Assembly: GCA_023145935.1 (NCBI GenBank)
Contig: JAGLDB010000100.1
Coordinates: 1 to 6,804, forward strand
Source: Candidatus Sabulitectum sp.
GTDB taxonomy: Bacteria; Fermentibacterota; Fermentibacteria; Fermentibacterales; Fermentibacteraceae
Length of the DNA: 6,804 bases
Direction: 5' to 3'
Below are positions 1 through 6,804 of the stretch, piece by piece (within the stretch, counting starts at the first letter, position 1; the number at the start of each line of letters is the position of its first letter). The notes beneath the pieces are model-generated. The model saw only the letters and a list, made by a program, of their open reading frames with translations, ran no database searches and was not told the DNA's origin. The position numbers and the translations under genes are program-made.

Positions 1-1342
1 GTGGAAGCCCCAGTCTCTCTTCTATCATTCCCGCCATATCACTCCGGGGTACCCTGTCCAGCACGGACAGCAGAACAATTTCAATAGAATCATCCGGCAC
101 TCCCCCATTGTCGGCCAGAAGAACCTGTGCCATTGGCGCGAATGGGATCTGATCCGAATCAACCACTTCGCGGAGACCCCGCAGAGCCTCAGCATCCATG
201 CCGTAAAGATCCAGCCGTTTTTCTGCTGCAAGAAGTGTGTAACGCGTCTTTTCCATACCACCAGTTGTTCCCACGCTGTCAGAGTAAGCGATATACAACT
301 TGAGGTTCCTCTCTCTGTCTCCTGCAAGCCTCAACCACATAAAATCTCCAGGGCGGGAGACACATTCACCCAGGGCAAGAAGAGCATCATCATACCTCTC
401 TTCCTGCTCAAGAAGAATAGCCCTTCTGTAGAGAGCCTCAGCTCCTGTTTCTCTGTAGCTGTCCAGCTCAACAGCATCCAGATATGCTGTTAAAGCTCCA
501 TCGGAATTACCTGCCATCTCATCAGCCCGTCCCTTCAGCAGGGATATATCCGCCATCTCCCGATCAGAACGGTATCCAAGCAGAAGCCTGTTAAGCTCCT
601 CCGATGCTTTTTCCGGCATACCCGCCTCTACATAGCACTCTGCAGCAGTGACCAGGGCCCGATAGAACACATCGCCTCTCTCCTGGATGACAGTGGCGCG
701 CAGACACATAACAGCTCCACTGTCAGGCATACCCAGTGCAGTAAGAATTTCTCCGCCTGTGATATAGTATTCCGCACTCAGGCTGTCTCCACCGGATGGA
801 GTCAATGTATCAAACACCGCAGCAGCCAGTTGAGGATGATCAGCCTTCAGGTATGCTTCGCAAAGCAGCAACCGGCTCAATGTATATCTTCGGCTGTTAT
901 CGTCTGAGACTTCAATAAGTGCTGCAGCCGCATCATTATACCTTTCAAGCTCCATGGCTGCTTTTCCCATACCGAGCCTTGCTCTGTCAAGAAGAGATCT
1001 GTCATCTGTCATAACAGCAACAGAAGCATATGACATCATTGATTCCTGGAAATCACTTGTGCCGCTTCCCATAAGAGATCTCTGACCTCGAAGAAGCAAC
1101 GCATTACCAAGCAGCAACTGGGCATCGTCCACCCATCTGCTGTCGGGATATCTGGCAAGAACCCTTCCAGCTCCGGCAACTGCCTTGTCAAGCAGAGCTT
1201 CTTCTTGGGAGGAAGGATCATCCGGATGCTCATGGGCATAATCAAGAGCTTCCTCATAACTGGCATTGGCATTGTAGAATGTGTTGTAGTAAGCACACCC
1301 GCCCAAAAGCAGTATCAGCACAGGAATAACAAGCTTAAACAA
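1..1342 (-). CDS. TPR-like repeat lipoprotein, 3' end beyond window
   Basis: This is a long open frame that runs off the left edge, giving 447 residues in the window. I start it at a TTG (1340-1342) because GGGAGG (1349-1354) lies 6 bases upstream. The in-frame GTG at 1346-1348 directly abuts that Shine-Dalgarno, which is too close. The N-terminus is a short lipoprotein signal: M-F-K, a hydrophobic run, then the lipobox LGGC with Cys16 as the lipidated residue. The rest looks helical and repeat-rich. Residues 64-86 carry the RYPDSRW..DA..LLG.A pattern typical of BamD/YbgF-like and other envelope TPR proteins, and further TPR-like helix pairs lie near 116-180, 226-260 and 280-325. It probably sits in the outer membrane facing the periplasm as a protein-interaction scaffold; its partners are unknown. 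The 8-base overlap with the dihydroorotase gene suggests translational coupling. The exact family is not recognised. The reading frame and lipoprotein call are firm, the function is not. Confidence 0.82.
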   Translation of the reverse strand, partial: MFKLVIPVLILLLGGCAYYNTFYNANASYEEALDYAHEHPDDPSSQEEALLDKAVAGAGRVLARYPDSRWVDDAQLLLGNALLLRGQRSLMGSGTSDFQESMMSYASVAVMTDDRSLLDRARLGMGKAAMELERYNDAAAALIEVSDDNSRRYTLSRLLLCEAYLKADHPQLAAAVFDTLTPSGGDSLSAEYYITGGEILTALGMPDSGAVMCLRATVIQERGDVFYRALVTAAECYVEAGMPEKASEELNRLLLGYRSDREMADISLLKGRADEMAGNSDGALTAYLDAVELDSYRETGAEALYRRAILLEQEERYDDALLALGECVSRPGDFMWLRLAGDRERNLKLYIAYSDSVGTTGGMEKTRYTLLAAEKRLDLYGMDAEALRGLREVVDSDQIPFAPMAQVLLADNGGVPDDSIEIVLLSVLDRVPRSDMAGMIEERLGLP

Positions 1343-2606
1343 ATTCACCCTCCCTGTACAGCTCCCTCCTGCGCCAGACCCTCAACACCTTACCGGTGAG
1401 TGTCTTCCCGAAGAATGGAGAATTTGATGATCTGGAGAATGTTCTGGAGTATTCCCATTGCAGTTCCGGGTGGAACAGAACCATGTTCAGCGGTTTTCCC
1501 GGTGCTATATCAGAGAACGCACTGTGCAGAATTCCCGCAGGTGCTGAAGTGATCAGACGGATAATGTCTATTGGTTTCATTCCCGCCTCCTGCAAAAGAA
1601 TATCCACCGTGACTGAGAGAATAGTCTCCAGACCGGTGATTCCAAATGCAGCTTCAGAAAGAGGCTTATCTTTCTTTTCCGCTGTATGCGGTGCGTGGTC
1701 ACTGGCAATGGCGGTAACCATTCCATTTCCTATCATTCCAACTATCTTTTTTCTGCTTTCCTCGGAGCGAAGGGGAGGATTCATCTTAGCCACTGCACCC
1801 ATGGCAATCACAGCTTCTTCGTTCAGAGCAAGATGATGAGGTGTTACATCGCACGTAACCCTTAACCCGTCCTGAGATGCTTCAAAGGCCAGCCTGATAC
1901 TCTCCGGTGATGACAGATGCGTAAGATGCAGCCTGGCTCCACTGTTTGAATCACGGAGAACACCAATACACCTTTCGACATCAAGATACTCGGCACTTTC
2001 CGGTATTCCCCCGGCGCCTGTCTCCTTTGAAGCCTGACCCTGATTTACAGCACCCCCTGCTGCCAGTGAAGTTATCTCCGGATGTTCAATAACAACTCCG
2101 TCAAAAAGAGCTATGCTCTGAAAAGCTTCCAAAAGAGCATTTTCGCTTTCAACAGGACTGCCATCATCACTGAAGCAGGTAATACCGCTCCTGGCAAATT
2201 CCTCGAAATCAACACATACCTTACCTGCCCGTTCTGCAGTAACACAGGGGACAGGGCAAATTTCTGCCAGTCCAAAGGATTCCCCCAGCTCTTTAACGGC
2301 AATCACAGGAGCAAGCGAATCCAGACAGGGGGTTGTGTTGGGCATCATGCCCACACAGGTTACGCCACCAGCTACAGCAGCACGAAGACCGGTTTCAAGA
2401 GATTCGGCCTTCTGGTATCCGGGAGTTCTTAAATGCACATGCATATCCACAATTCCAGGGAACAGCCATAGCCCTGAAGGAACATCGGAAGATTTCCTGA
2501 TCCATTTTATTCGATCCTTCTCTACAGCAACATCTACGATACCATCAAAACCTGAAAGCGGATTAAGAAGTCTTACACCTCGCAGAATTTCTTTTATTTT
2601 ACCCAT
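1335..2606 (-). CDS. pyrC: Dihydroorotase, class I (pyrimidine biosynthesis)
   Basis: This cytoplasmic zinc amidohydrolase interconverts N-carbamoyl-L-aspartate and L-dihydroorotate, the third step of de novo pyrimidine synthesis. With the ATG at 2604-2606 it has 423 residues, the usual size for class I (PyrC of the Aquifex/Bacillus type). Expected metal and catalytic residues are present in order: H56 and H58 in DMHVHLR, D148 in FSDDG, H175, H230 in HLTHLSS, and D303 in SDHAPH. Other family signatures are CDVTPHHL (252-259), MNPPLR (275-280) and KPLSEAAFGITGLE (314-327). The frame stays open upstream to an ATG at 2693, but that would overlap the aldolase gene by 83 bases and add residues with no family counterpart. 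The chosen start lies 4 bases after the aldolase stop, with only a weak CGGA upstream, so it may depend on coupling. Two oddities: the usual REPG after HVHL reads RTPG, and HCED around the third histidine reads HPEI. The metal ligands are intact, so I expect an active enzyme. Confidence 0.95.
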   Translation of the reverse strand: MGKIKEILRGVRLLNPLSGFDGIVDVAVEKDRIKWIRKSSDVPSGLWLFPGIVDMHVHLRTPGYQKAESLETGLRAAVAGGVTCVGMMPNTTPCLDSLAPVIAVKELGESFGLAEICPVPCVTAERAGKVCVDFEEFARSGITCFSDDGSPVESENALLEAFQSIALFDGVVIEHPEITSLAAGGAVNQGQASKETGAGGIPESAEYLDVERCIGVLRDSNSGARLHLTHLSSPESIRLAFEASQDGLRVTCDVTPHHLALNEEAVIAMGAVAKMNPPLRSEESRKKIVGMIGNGMVTAIASDHAPHTAEKKDKPLSEAAFGITGLETILSVTVDILLQEAGMKPIDIIRLITSAPAGILHSAFSDIAPGKPLNMVLFHPELQWEYSRTFSRSSNSPFFGKTLTGKVLRVWRRRELYREGEFV

Positions 2607-2610
2607 TGTG

Positions 2611-3873
2611 TCAGTCCGAATAATCCTTTCCATCATCTGCTGCACTACCGGCATCCGGTGCATTTGCTTCTGTGGAGTAACCTCTCCGTGCAACTACCTC
2701 TCTAACAGGAGTTGAGTTCCAGTCACCTCTCTCAACAATGGTCTTTATTACCTCGGTGCCAAGCCCCACTGATCCGAATGCATCAAAGAACCGCAGTGCC
2801 CATTTTTCTGTTTCATCAAGAATTCTCTTGTGGTACTCTCCAGGCAGAGCCATTATCTCTGCATGAAAGGACAGATTCAGTTTCTTGTAATTCCCGGAAT
2901 TTCTGGGCCATCCCCTTGCATCAGCTGCTTTGACCATTCGGCTCCAGAGATCAGTCGGGATGCCCTTGTCTGATCTCTTCACATAACTGCCGTTATCCAT
3001 CACTGCGTTGCCACTCTCAGAGTCCATTTCAAGACCGAAAAGAATGTTCTGCCAGAGAGTTCCAACATTGCCCTTGTTGATTCCATACTCTCTGAATAGC
3101 CCCACTTTATCCAGAGGCGTTCCACTGATTCCGTGCTGAGCAATGGTTACTCCGTACTTTGCTATTGCATCAGCTATAGCCCGGGTTCGCTCAAGGTCAA
3201 TGCCCTCGTCCTCTCCGGCGGAAGTATCGTAAGTACCATGCTTGGACCCATTGCTGATTGCCAGAAAATCCGGGAAAATACCCCAGGAGTTCAATCCCCC
3301 TATGTAGTACTCCGCCTCTTCAACCGTGGTAAGGACTCCTGCGCCCTTGATCTCTCCCACTTCTGTTTCAAGACCGATATACGGCGGAATGTGCATACCG
3401 AGGTCTCTGGTATACATAAGATTTTCCCAGTCATGATTATGGGAAGCATCAATGGCCACCGAAGTCCATCCCATGGAAATTGCATTGGGAACAACCTTGA
3501 GGGCATCCATGAGGTCCTCGCTGGATTTAATGGCGAAGTGATCCATGTGCAGAGAATAAACCACATGATCTCCAAGCTGACTTGAATAGTGCATGGCAAG
3601 AGGTGGCAGGTTCTTGAAATTAACTCCTGTGTAAGTAGCCTCGGATTTTGCAAGCTCCAGAAGAACAAAACTGTCTGCCTTTTTCGCAGCAGTAAGTATT
3701 CCAAGAGCACTTAGAGGATTCCTGATGTTGCAGGCCATGACAATGGCTTTGTTCTCATCCGCTACTCTGGCAATATCACGACCGCTCACAAGGGCACACC
3801 TGCTGCCTGGAAGAGCAGCCAGAACATTCAATGGCCTTAGATCCAGGAATCGCTGGTAAAGTGACGAATCCAT
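2611..3873 (-). CDS. Class II (zinc) fructose-bisphosphate aldolase-like protein
   Basis: This 420-residue protein belongs to the class II aldolase family (FbaA/GatY/KbaY fold), whose members reversibly cleave ketose 1,6-bisphosphates using zinc. Family landmarks occur in order: residues 47-50 (ACNI, matching the usual A-F-N region); LHMDHF with D111 as probable catalytic acid and H112 as zinc ligand; IDASH at 141-145; E171 in ETEVGEIKG; H212 in SNGSKHG; H247 in QHGISGTP; and K268-G-N270-V-G-T273 as the phosphate-binding stretch. So the zinc site looks complete. Departures from the norm: it is longer than the usual 280-360 residues; the canonical NxDT motif has Gly272 instead of Asp; and about 145 residues follow that motif, ending in an acidic, low-complexity tail (400-420). 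The substrate could be fructose bisphosphate, tagatose bisphosphate or something else, so I give no gene symbol. The start is well supported: AAGGAG lies 8 bases before the ATG. It is the first gene of the leftward operon, transcribed divergently from the potassium genes. Confidence 0.86.
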   Translation of the reverse strand: MDSSLYQRFLDLRPLNVLAALPGSRCALVSGRDIARVADENKAIVMACNIRNPLSALGILTAAKKADSFVLLELAKSEATYTGVNFKNLPPLAMHYSSQLGDHVVYSLHMDHFAIKSSEDLMDALKVVPNAISMGWTSVAIDASHNHDWENLMYTRDLGMHIPPYIGLETEVGEIKGAGVLTTVEEAEYYIGGLNSWGIFPDFLAISNGSKHGTYDTSAGEDEGIDLERTRAIADAIAKYGVTIAQHGISGTPLDKVGLFREYGINKGNVGTLWQNILFGLEMDSESGNAVMDNGSYVKRSDKGIPTDLWSRMVKAADARGWPRNSGNYKKLNLSFHAEIMALPGEYHKRILDETEKWALRFFDAFGSVGLGTEVIKTIVERGDWNSTPVREVVARRGYSTEANAPDAGSAADDGKDYSD

Positions 3874-3898
3874 TCTTAGTCTCCTTTTTCGTTATTAT

Positions 3899-3926
3899 TT
3901 GTCTTACCGTTCAAAATCTGTATAGT
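3899..3926 (+). promoter_or_regulatory. Candidate sigma-70 promoter of trkH-trkA
   Basis: TTGTCT (3899-3904) matches the -35 consensus at 4 of 6 positions. After a 16-base spacer, TATAGT (3921-3926) matches the -10 consensus at 5 of 6. Transcription would begin near 3933. That leaves a leader of about 30 bases before the TTG start at 3964, which agrees with rejecting the more upstream TTG at 3937. This is prediction from sequence only. Confidence 0.55.
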
Positions 3927-3931
3927 TTGAA
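3910..3931. repeat. Inverted repeat overlapping the trkH -10 box
   Basis: TTCAAA (3910-3915) and TTTGAA (3926-3931) form a perfect 6-base inverted repeat around a 10-base centre and straddle the predicted -10 hexamer. TTGAA recurs at 3937-3941, exactly 10 bases after the copy at 3927-3931. A repressor bound here would block the promoter, so it could be an operator. In AT-rich intergenic DNA such short arms also arise by chance. Confidence 0.35.
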
Positions 3932-3950
3932 TATGCTTGAAAGAGCCACA

Positions 3951-3966
3951 GGGAGGAAACACTTTG
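3951..3966 (+). promoter_or_regulatory. Ribosome binding site deciding the TTG start of trkH
   Basis: GGGAGG (3951-3956) is followed by a 7-base spacer and then TTG (3964-3966). This is the only well-placed Shine-Dalgarno near the 5' end of trkH. It decides against the in-frame TTG at 3937, which has no such site. Confidence 0.7.
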
Positions 3967-5703
3967 GGTAAAGTGCTTGATTGGAAAAAGATTCTGCTTG
4001 AATGGCCCTTGAGCATCTACAACATTTTGATGATCATCTTTCTTATTCTTTTAAGATATCTGTTCAACTACGACAATGTTATTGTACTCAATGCTCTTCA
4101 GATATCTCTATTTCTTGAAGCTGTCGGGCTTTTCACGGCCATTCTTAGTTCAACCAGAGGCTGGAATGATATCAGGAGCAGGCCGTGGCAGATGATTCTA
4201 AGCCTGTTTTTCATCGCAGGAAGCTTGACCGCCCTGATAACCAGCGAGCTCAGTGGAAGCATACACTCATGGCCTATCTCCATGGTGGTCAACGTATATC
4301 TTATTTCAATGGCGTTTCTTACCCTTTTCAGCGAATTGATCAAGCTGGCCAGCAAAATATCTCCGGCACTTATCCTGGGATCAAGTTTTACCATGGTTAT
4401 TATTCTTGGTGCAGCTCTTCTGATGACAGACAAAGCCACCAATACAGGGATCTCACCGGTAGATGCTCTGTTCACTTCTGCCAGTGCTACCTGTGTTACC
4501 GGCCTGATCGTGCTTGATACCGGCACAGATTTTACCTTTGCCGGTCAGCTGATTATTCTTCTTCTAATTCAGGTAGGGGGGCTGGGTGTAATGACCTTTG
4601 CAGCCTTCTTTGCTCTCTCTTTTGGACAGCAAATAGGCTTGGCAGGAGCAAGAAACCTCTCCCGACTCATGGACAGCGAGTTTACCAATGATCTAAAACA
4701 CATTCTGCTTTCTATCCTGATATGGACCCTGATCATAGAAACTGCAGGAGCCCTTCTTCTTTACAACACCTGGTCCAGCATGGAATCTCTCGGGTGGTCT
4801 ACGGCACACACTGTATGGCAATCAATTTTTCACAGCATCAGTGCCTTCTGCAACGCCGGGTTCAGTCTTAACACCACCAACCTGGAGCAATTCGCGAACT
4901 CTCCGTCAACCTCATTGATAATTGGCACTTTGATCGTTCTTGGTGGCCTGGGATTCATGCTTCTTACCGCCCTTGGAAGACACTGGCTACTAAGGATGAG
5001 AGCAGGAAGAAAGAGGATTCTTCCAGTTCAGGCAAGGTTTGTTCTGATGGTAACAGCCATTCTGATAATTCTTGGCTCCGGTTTGTTTCTTGCCCTGGAG
5101 TGGAACAACACCCTTGCAGAAATGAGTATCTGGCAGAAGTTATCCAACAGCTACCTGCAGGGGGTCACCACCCGCACAGCAGGTTTCAATACTGTACCCA
5201 CTTCCAGCCTTGTCTCTCCGGTAAAATGGTTCTTTCTGATATTCATGTTCATAGGTGCCTCCCCCGGCGGTACCGGAGGAGGAGTAAAAACAACCACAAT
5301 CGGTCTTCTGATACTTTCTCTCAGGTCACTTGTTCTCCGGCGCAAAACACCGGAAATATGGAAAAGACAAATCCCTAATTTCGATCTGCAGCGGGCCGGT
5401 GCCATTCTTCTAATAGGTATGGCAACATTCGGTATCAGCAGCTTCCTTCTACTGATCACAGAAACAGGCCACGGAAGCGGGGAAGGATTCTCGTCCATGG
5501 ATTATATTTTTGAATCCATGAGTGCATTTGGAACCGTGGGGCTCTCCACAGGAATAACTCAGAAGTTGTCCGCAGCAGGTAAATGGATCATTATTGTTAC
5601 TATGTTTATAGGAAGAATAGCACCTGCAACCCTGGCTGCAGCCACTTCAAGAGTAAAAACTTCACTGTACAGTTACCCTGAAGCCAGAATAACCATAGGG
5701 TAG
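3964..5703 (+). CDS. trkH: TrkH/KtrB-family potassium uptake membrane subunit
   Basis: This inner-membrane, ion-conducting subunit of a Trk/Ktr K+ uptake system has 579 residues from the TTG start at 3964. The family's four repeated pore units are all visible, each with its selectivity-filter glycine: TCVTG (G180), FCNAGF (G299), TRTAGF (G407) and FGTVG (G526). The intramembrane gate loop is also present (GASPGGTGGGVKTTT, 431-445), as is the conserved MFIGR-x-x-P segment with R551. An extra N-terminal part of roughly 130 residues, with several hydrophobic segments (about 20-36, 40-62, 76-94, 105-122), precedes the first pore unit and makes it longer than the typical KtrB of about 450 residues. 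Long TrkH-like proteins of this shape are known. The regulator gene follows after 5 bases, so the pair should act as one complex. Whether it is driven by Na+, H+ or membrane potential alone cannot be read from the sequence. Confidence 0.95.
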   Translation: MGKVLDWKKILLEWPLSIYNILMIIFLILLRYLFNYDNVIVLNALQISLFLEAVGLFTAILSSTRGWNDIRSRPWQMILSLFFIAGSLTALITSELSGSIHSWPISMVVNVYLISMAFLTLFSELIKLASKISPALILGSSFTMVIILGAALLMTDKATNTGISPVDALFTSASATCVTGLIVLDTGTDFTFAGQLIILLLIQVGGLGVMTFAAFFALSFGQQIGLAGARNLSRLMDSEFTNDLKHILLSILIWTLIIETAGALLLYNTWSSMESLGWSTAHTVWQSIFHSISAFCNAGFSLNTTNLEQFANSPSTSLIIGTLIVLGGLGFMLLTALGRHWLLRMRAGRKRILPVQARFVLMVTAILIILGSGLFLALEWNNTLAEMSIWQKLSNSYLQGVTTRTAGFNTVPTSSLVSPVKWFFLIFMFIGASPGGTGGGVKTTTIGLLILSLRSLVLRRKTPEIWKRQIPNFDLQRAGAILLIGMATFGISSFLLLITETGHGSGEGFSSMDYIFESMSAFGTVGLSTGITQKLSAAGKWIIIVTMFIGRIAPATLAAATSRVKTSLYSYPEARITIG

Positions 5704-5708
5704 GAGAA

Positions 5709-6377
5709 ATGAAGAAAAAACCCAAAAAAATAGCAGTTATCGGTCTGGGAACCTTTGGAAGCAGCCTGGCGAATGAACTGATAGAACAGAACGCCGAGGT
5801 TTTTGCAATTGACATTAAACAGGAACTGGTGAACAACATTTCCAGTAGGGTAAACAACGCTATCTGCTTCGACTGCACGGACGAAAAGCAGCTGGTAGGT
5901 TACGGGATCGGTAACCTTGATCTGGCCATTGTGGCAATAGGTGAGAATTTCGGAAACACAGTGATAATCACAAAAATACTGAAGGATCTGGGAATCACCG
6001 TATACAGCAGAGCAAGCAACGACAGAGAAGAGAAAATACTCAACGCAGTTGGAGCAGACAAAGTATACCGCCCGGAACACGAACAGGGGATCTCAGAAGC
6101 CAGAGCTATTACCTATTCCGGCGTTAAAGAATATGTAAGGCTGAGAGAGGGAATTGATATAATAGTCACTGAACCCACAAAAATGCAGATCGGAAAAACC
6201 ATCAAGGAAATTGATATACGCAGATCACACGAAATAAACATAGCCTTCCTGGGGAAAATTCAGAAGAACGGCGAATACGATTACAGGATCCCAAAACCAA
6301 ACGATGTCCTGGAAGAAGGCGATATGCTATGGTTGATCGGTGCCAATAAGGATATCAGGCAGTACAGAGAAAAATAA
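5709..6377 (+). CDS. trkA: TrkA/KtrA-family K+ uptake regulator (RCK protein)
   Basis: This 222-residue soluble protein should form a ring on the cytoplasmic face of the TrkH-type channel and gate it in response to bound nucleotide. The length fits single-unit KtrA-type regulators, about half of the doubled TrkA of enterobacteria. The N-terminal RCK_N Rossmann domain (about 6-125) has GLGTFG at 12-17, giving the G-x-G-x-x-G loop, and the acidic residue D35 at the end of the second strand, where the adenosine ribose binds. The C-terminal RCK_C domain spans about 140-219 and ends in the typical EEGDMLWLIG stretch (202-211). Whether it prefers ATP/ADP or NAD(H) is not clear from this. The gene begins 5 bases after trkH ends. 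AGGAG overlaps the trkH stop and lies only 2 bases from the ATG; an AGGG 8 bases upstream may help, and coupling to trkH translation is likely. Confidence 0.94.
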   Translation: MKKKPKKIAVIGLGTFGSSLANELIEQNAEVFAIDIKQELVNNISSRVNNAICFDCTDEKQLVGYGIGNLDLAIVAIGENFGNTVIITKILKDLGITVYSRASNDREEKILNAVGADKVYRPEHEQGISEARAITYSGVKEYVRLREGIDIIVTEPTKMQIGKTIKEIDIRRSHEINIAFLGKIQKNGEYDYRIPKPNDVLEEGDMLWLIGANKDIRQYREK

Positions 6378-6384
6378 GCTGCTG

Positions 6385-6768
6385 CTACAGAAGATCAATA
6401 AGGCCGGTGGTCTTCAGGGCTGCCGACCGTTCTTTGTTGATCCTGGTAAAAAGCTTCAATGCTGTTGCAGGAGAAGGGTGTTTCTTGCAGAGAGATTTGA
6501 TCAACAGAGCAATAGCTTTGGGGAAATCCGATGAGTCTGTGATAAAACTTCCAAGAGTAAGAAAATCCTCTTCGGAATAGCTAAGCGGCTCCAGCGAGGG
6601 GTATCTGCCTCTGATCTTCTTCACATAAACAGGTACAATTGACCTGCTCTGGGGCCAGACCGGACCAAGCGACTCCAGCCATGCATTTACCGCAGTAAGA
6701 ATAAGAGTGATCTCACCAATGCCTAAAACTGAAGGTTCAGCCACCTCACCATCCACAAATTCTGCCAT
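6385..6768 (-). CDS. Uncharacterised protein, possibly partial at its 5' end
   Basis: I do not recognise this protein. From the ATG at 6766-6768 it has 127 residues. It looks soluble and mostly helical, with no signal peptide and no clear membrane segment; residues 14-36 are mildly hydrophobic. Neither cysteine/histidine clusters nor catalytic motifs stand out. The chosen ATG has GAGG 8 bases upstream, which supports it. However, the frame stays open for the remaining 12 codons to the right edge, so this could instead be the C-terminal part of a larger protein starting outside the window. The gene converges on trkA, with only 7 bases between the two stop codons, and its last part doubles as the probable trkA terminator region. 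Base composition resembles its neighbours, so nothing suggests recent transfer. Confidence 0.55.
   Translation of the reverse strand: MAEFVDGEVAEPSVLGIGEITLILTAVNAWLESLGPVWPQSRSIVPVYVKKIRGRYPSLEPLSYSEEDFLTLGSFITDSSDFPKAIALLIKSLCKKHPSPATALKLFTRINKERSAALKTTGLIDLL
6402..6438 (+). terminator. Candidate intrinsic terminator of trkH-trkA
   Basis: A 12-base arm at 6402-6413 can pair with 6417-6428 around a 3-base UCA loop. Eleven of 12 positions pair, four of them as G-U wobbles, with one C-A mismatch. The following bases (6429-6438, GTTCTTTGTT) are rich in T. The hairpin lies 24 bases after the trkA stop, within the coding end of the convergent gene. In the opposite-strand RNA the wobbles become A-C mismatches, so it should act on rightward transcripts only. 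Confidence 0.5.
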
Positions 6769-6804
6769 TCCAGACCCCTCAGGAGACTTCAGAAATTCAA
6801 CAAG

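Larger units (their letters stand above)
3874..3963. promoter_or_regulatory. Divergent intergenic control region
   Basis: This AT-rich stretch of about 90 bases separates the leftward aldolase operon from the rightward trkH-trkA unit, so it must hold the start signals for both. On the plus strand a sigma-70-like promoter is visible (listed separately). On the minus strand I found only weak hexamers, such as TTGAAC followed by AT-rich sequence at poor spacing, so the aldolase promoter is not located. The ribosome-binding sites of both flanking genes lie at its edges: AAGGAG for the aldolase and GGGAGG for trkH. Confidence 0.7.

Noticed and set aside
1396..1836. Open frame on the plus strand within pyrC
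   Set aside because: It is antisense to a gene whose protein matches a conserved family throughout; no start signal or recognisable product.
2607..2693. Longer dihydroorotase reading from the ATG at 2693
   Set aside because: It would overlap the aldolase gene by 83 bases, has no good Shine-Dalgarno, and adds residues absent from the family; the ATG at 2606 gives the normal length.
3133..3585. Open frame on the plus strand within the aldolase gene
   Set aside because: It is the complement of conserved aldolase motifs and encodes nothing recognisable.
3937..3963. Upstream TTG start for trkH at 3937
   Set aside because: It lies only about 4 bases after the predicted transcription start and lacks a ribosome-binding site, while TTG 3964 has GGGAGG at ideal spacing.
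3874..3963. Minus-strand promoter for the aldolase operon (TTGAAC, TATACA and AT-rich hexamers)
   Set aside because: No -35/-10 pair at acceptable spacing; a promoter must exist nearby but I could not place it.
4098..4526. Open frame on the minus strand within trkH
   Set aside because: It is antisense to the N-terminal membrane region and first pore loop of TrkH; a shadow of a hydrophobic coding sequence.
1..6804. Mobile elements, CRISPR arrays, tRNA or rRNA genes
   Set aside because: No transposase or integrase frames, no regular spaced repeats, and no RNA gene signatures were seen; nearly all of the window is accounted for by coding sequence.

Overview
This window looks like ordinary chromosomal bacterial DNA of moderate G+C content. 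It has six protein-coding genes packed almost end to end and no sign of mobile DNA, RNA genes or CRISPR. A lipoprotein signal with tetratricopeptide-like repeats suggests a Gram-negative cell envelope. Two genes appear to use TTG starts behind strong Shine-Dalgarno sequences. I cannot name the species. The divergence of the aldolase suggests a less-studied lineage, but that is inference.

Left block (1-3873, minus strand): three genes read leftwards with almost no gaps. First is a divergent, long-form class II aldolase. Four bases later comes a class I dihydroorotase (pyrC). An 8-base overlap leads into a repeat-rich outer-envelope lipoprotein that runs off the left edge. The spacing suggests one operon combining sugar-phosphate metabolism, pyrimidine synthesis and an envelope protein. 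No functional link between the three is evident.

Divergent control region (3874-3963): about 90 bases separate the aldolase from the rightward genes. It holds a good sigma-70-type promoter for the potassium genes, overlapped by a small palindrome.

Right block (3964-6377, plus strand): a two-gene unit encodes a TrkH/KtrB-type potassium channel subunit and its cytoplasmic TrkA/KtrA nucleotide-binding regulator, 5 bases apart. Together they should form one K+ uptake system. A hairpin with a U-rich tail just after trkA probably terminates this unit, although it lies inside the 3' end of a convergent gene of unknown function (6385 to the right edge).

I did not find a convincing new biological system here. 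The points most worth a second look are the unusual aldolase, the strand-directional terminator embedded in a coding region, and the uncharacterised convergent gene.
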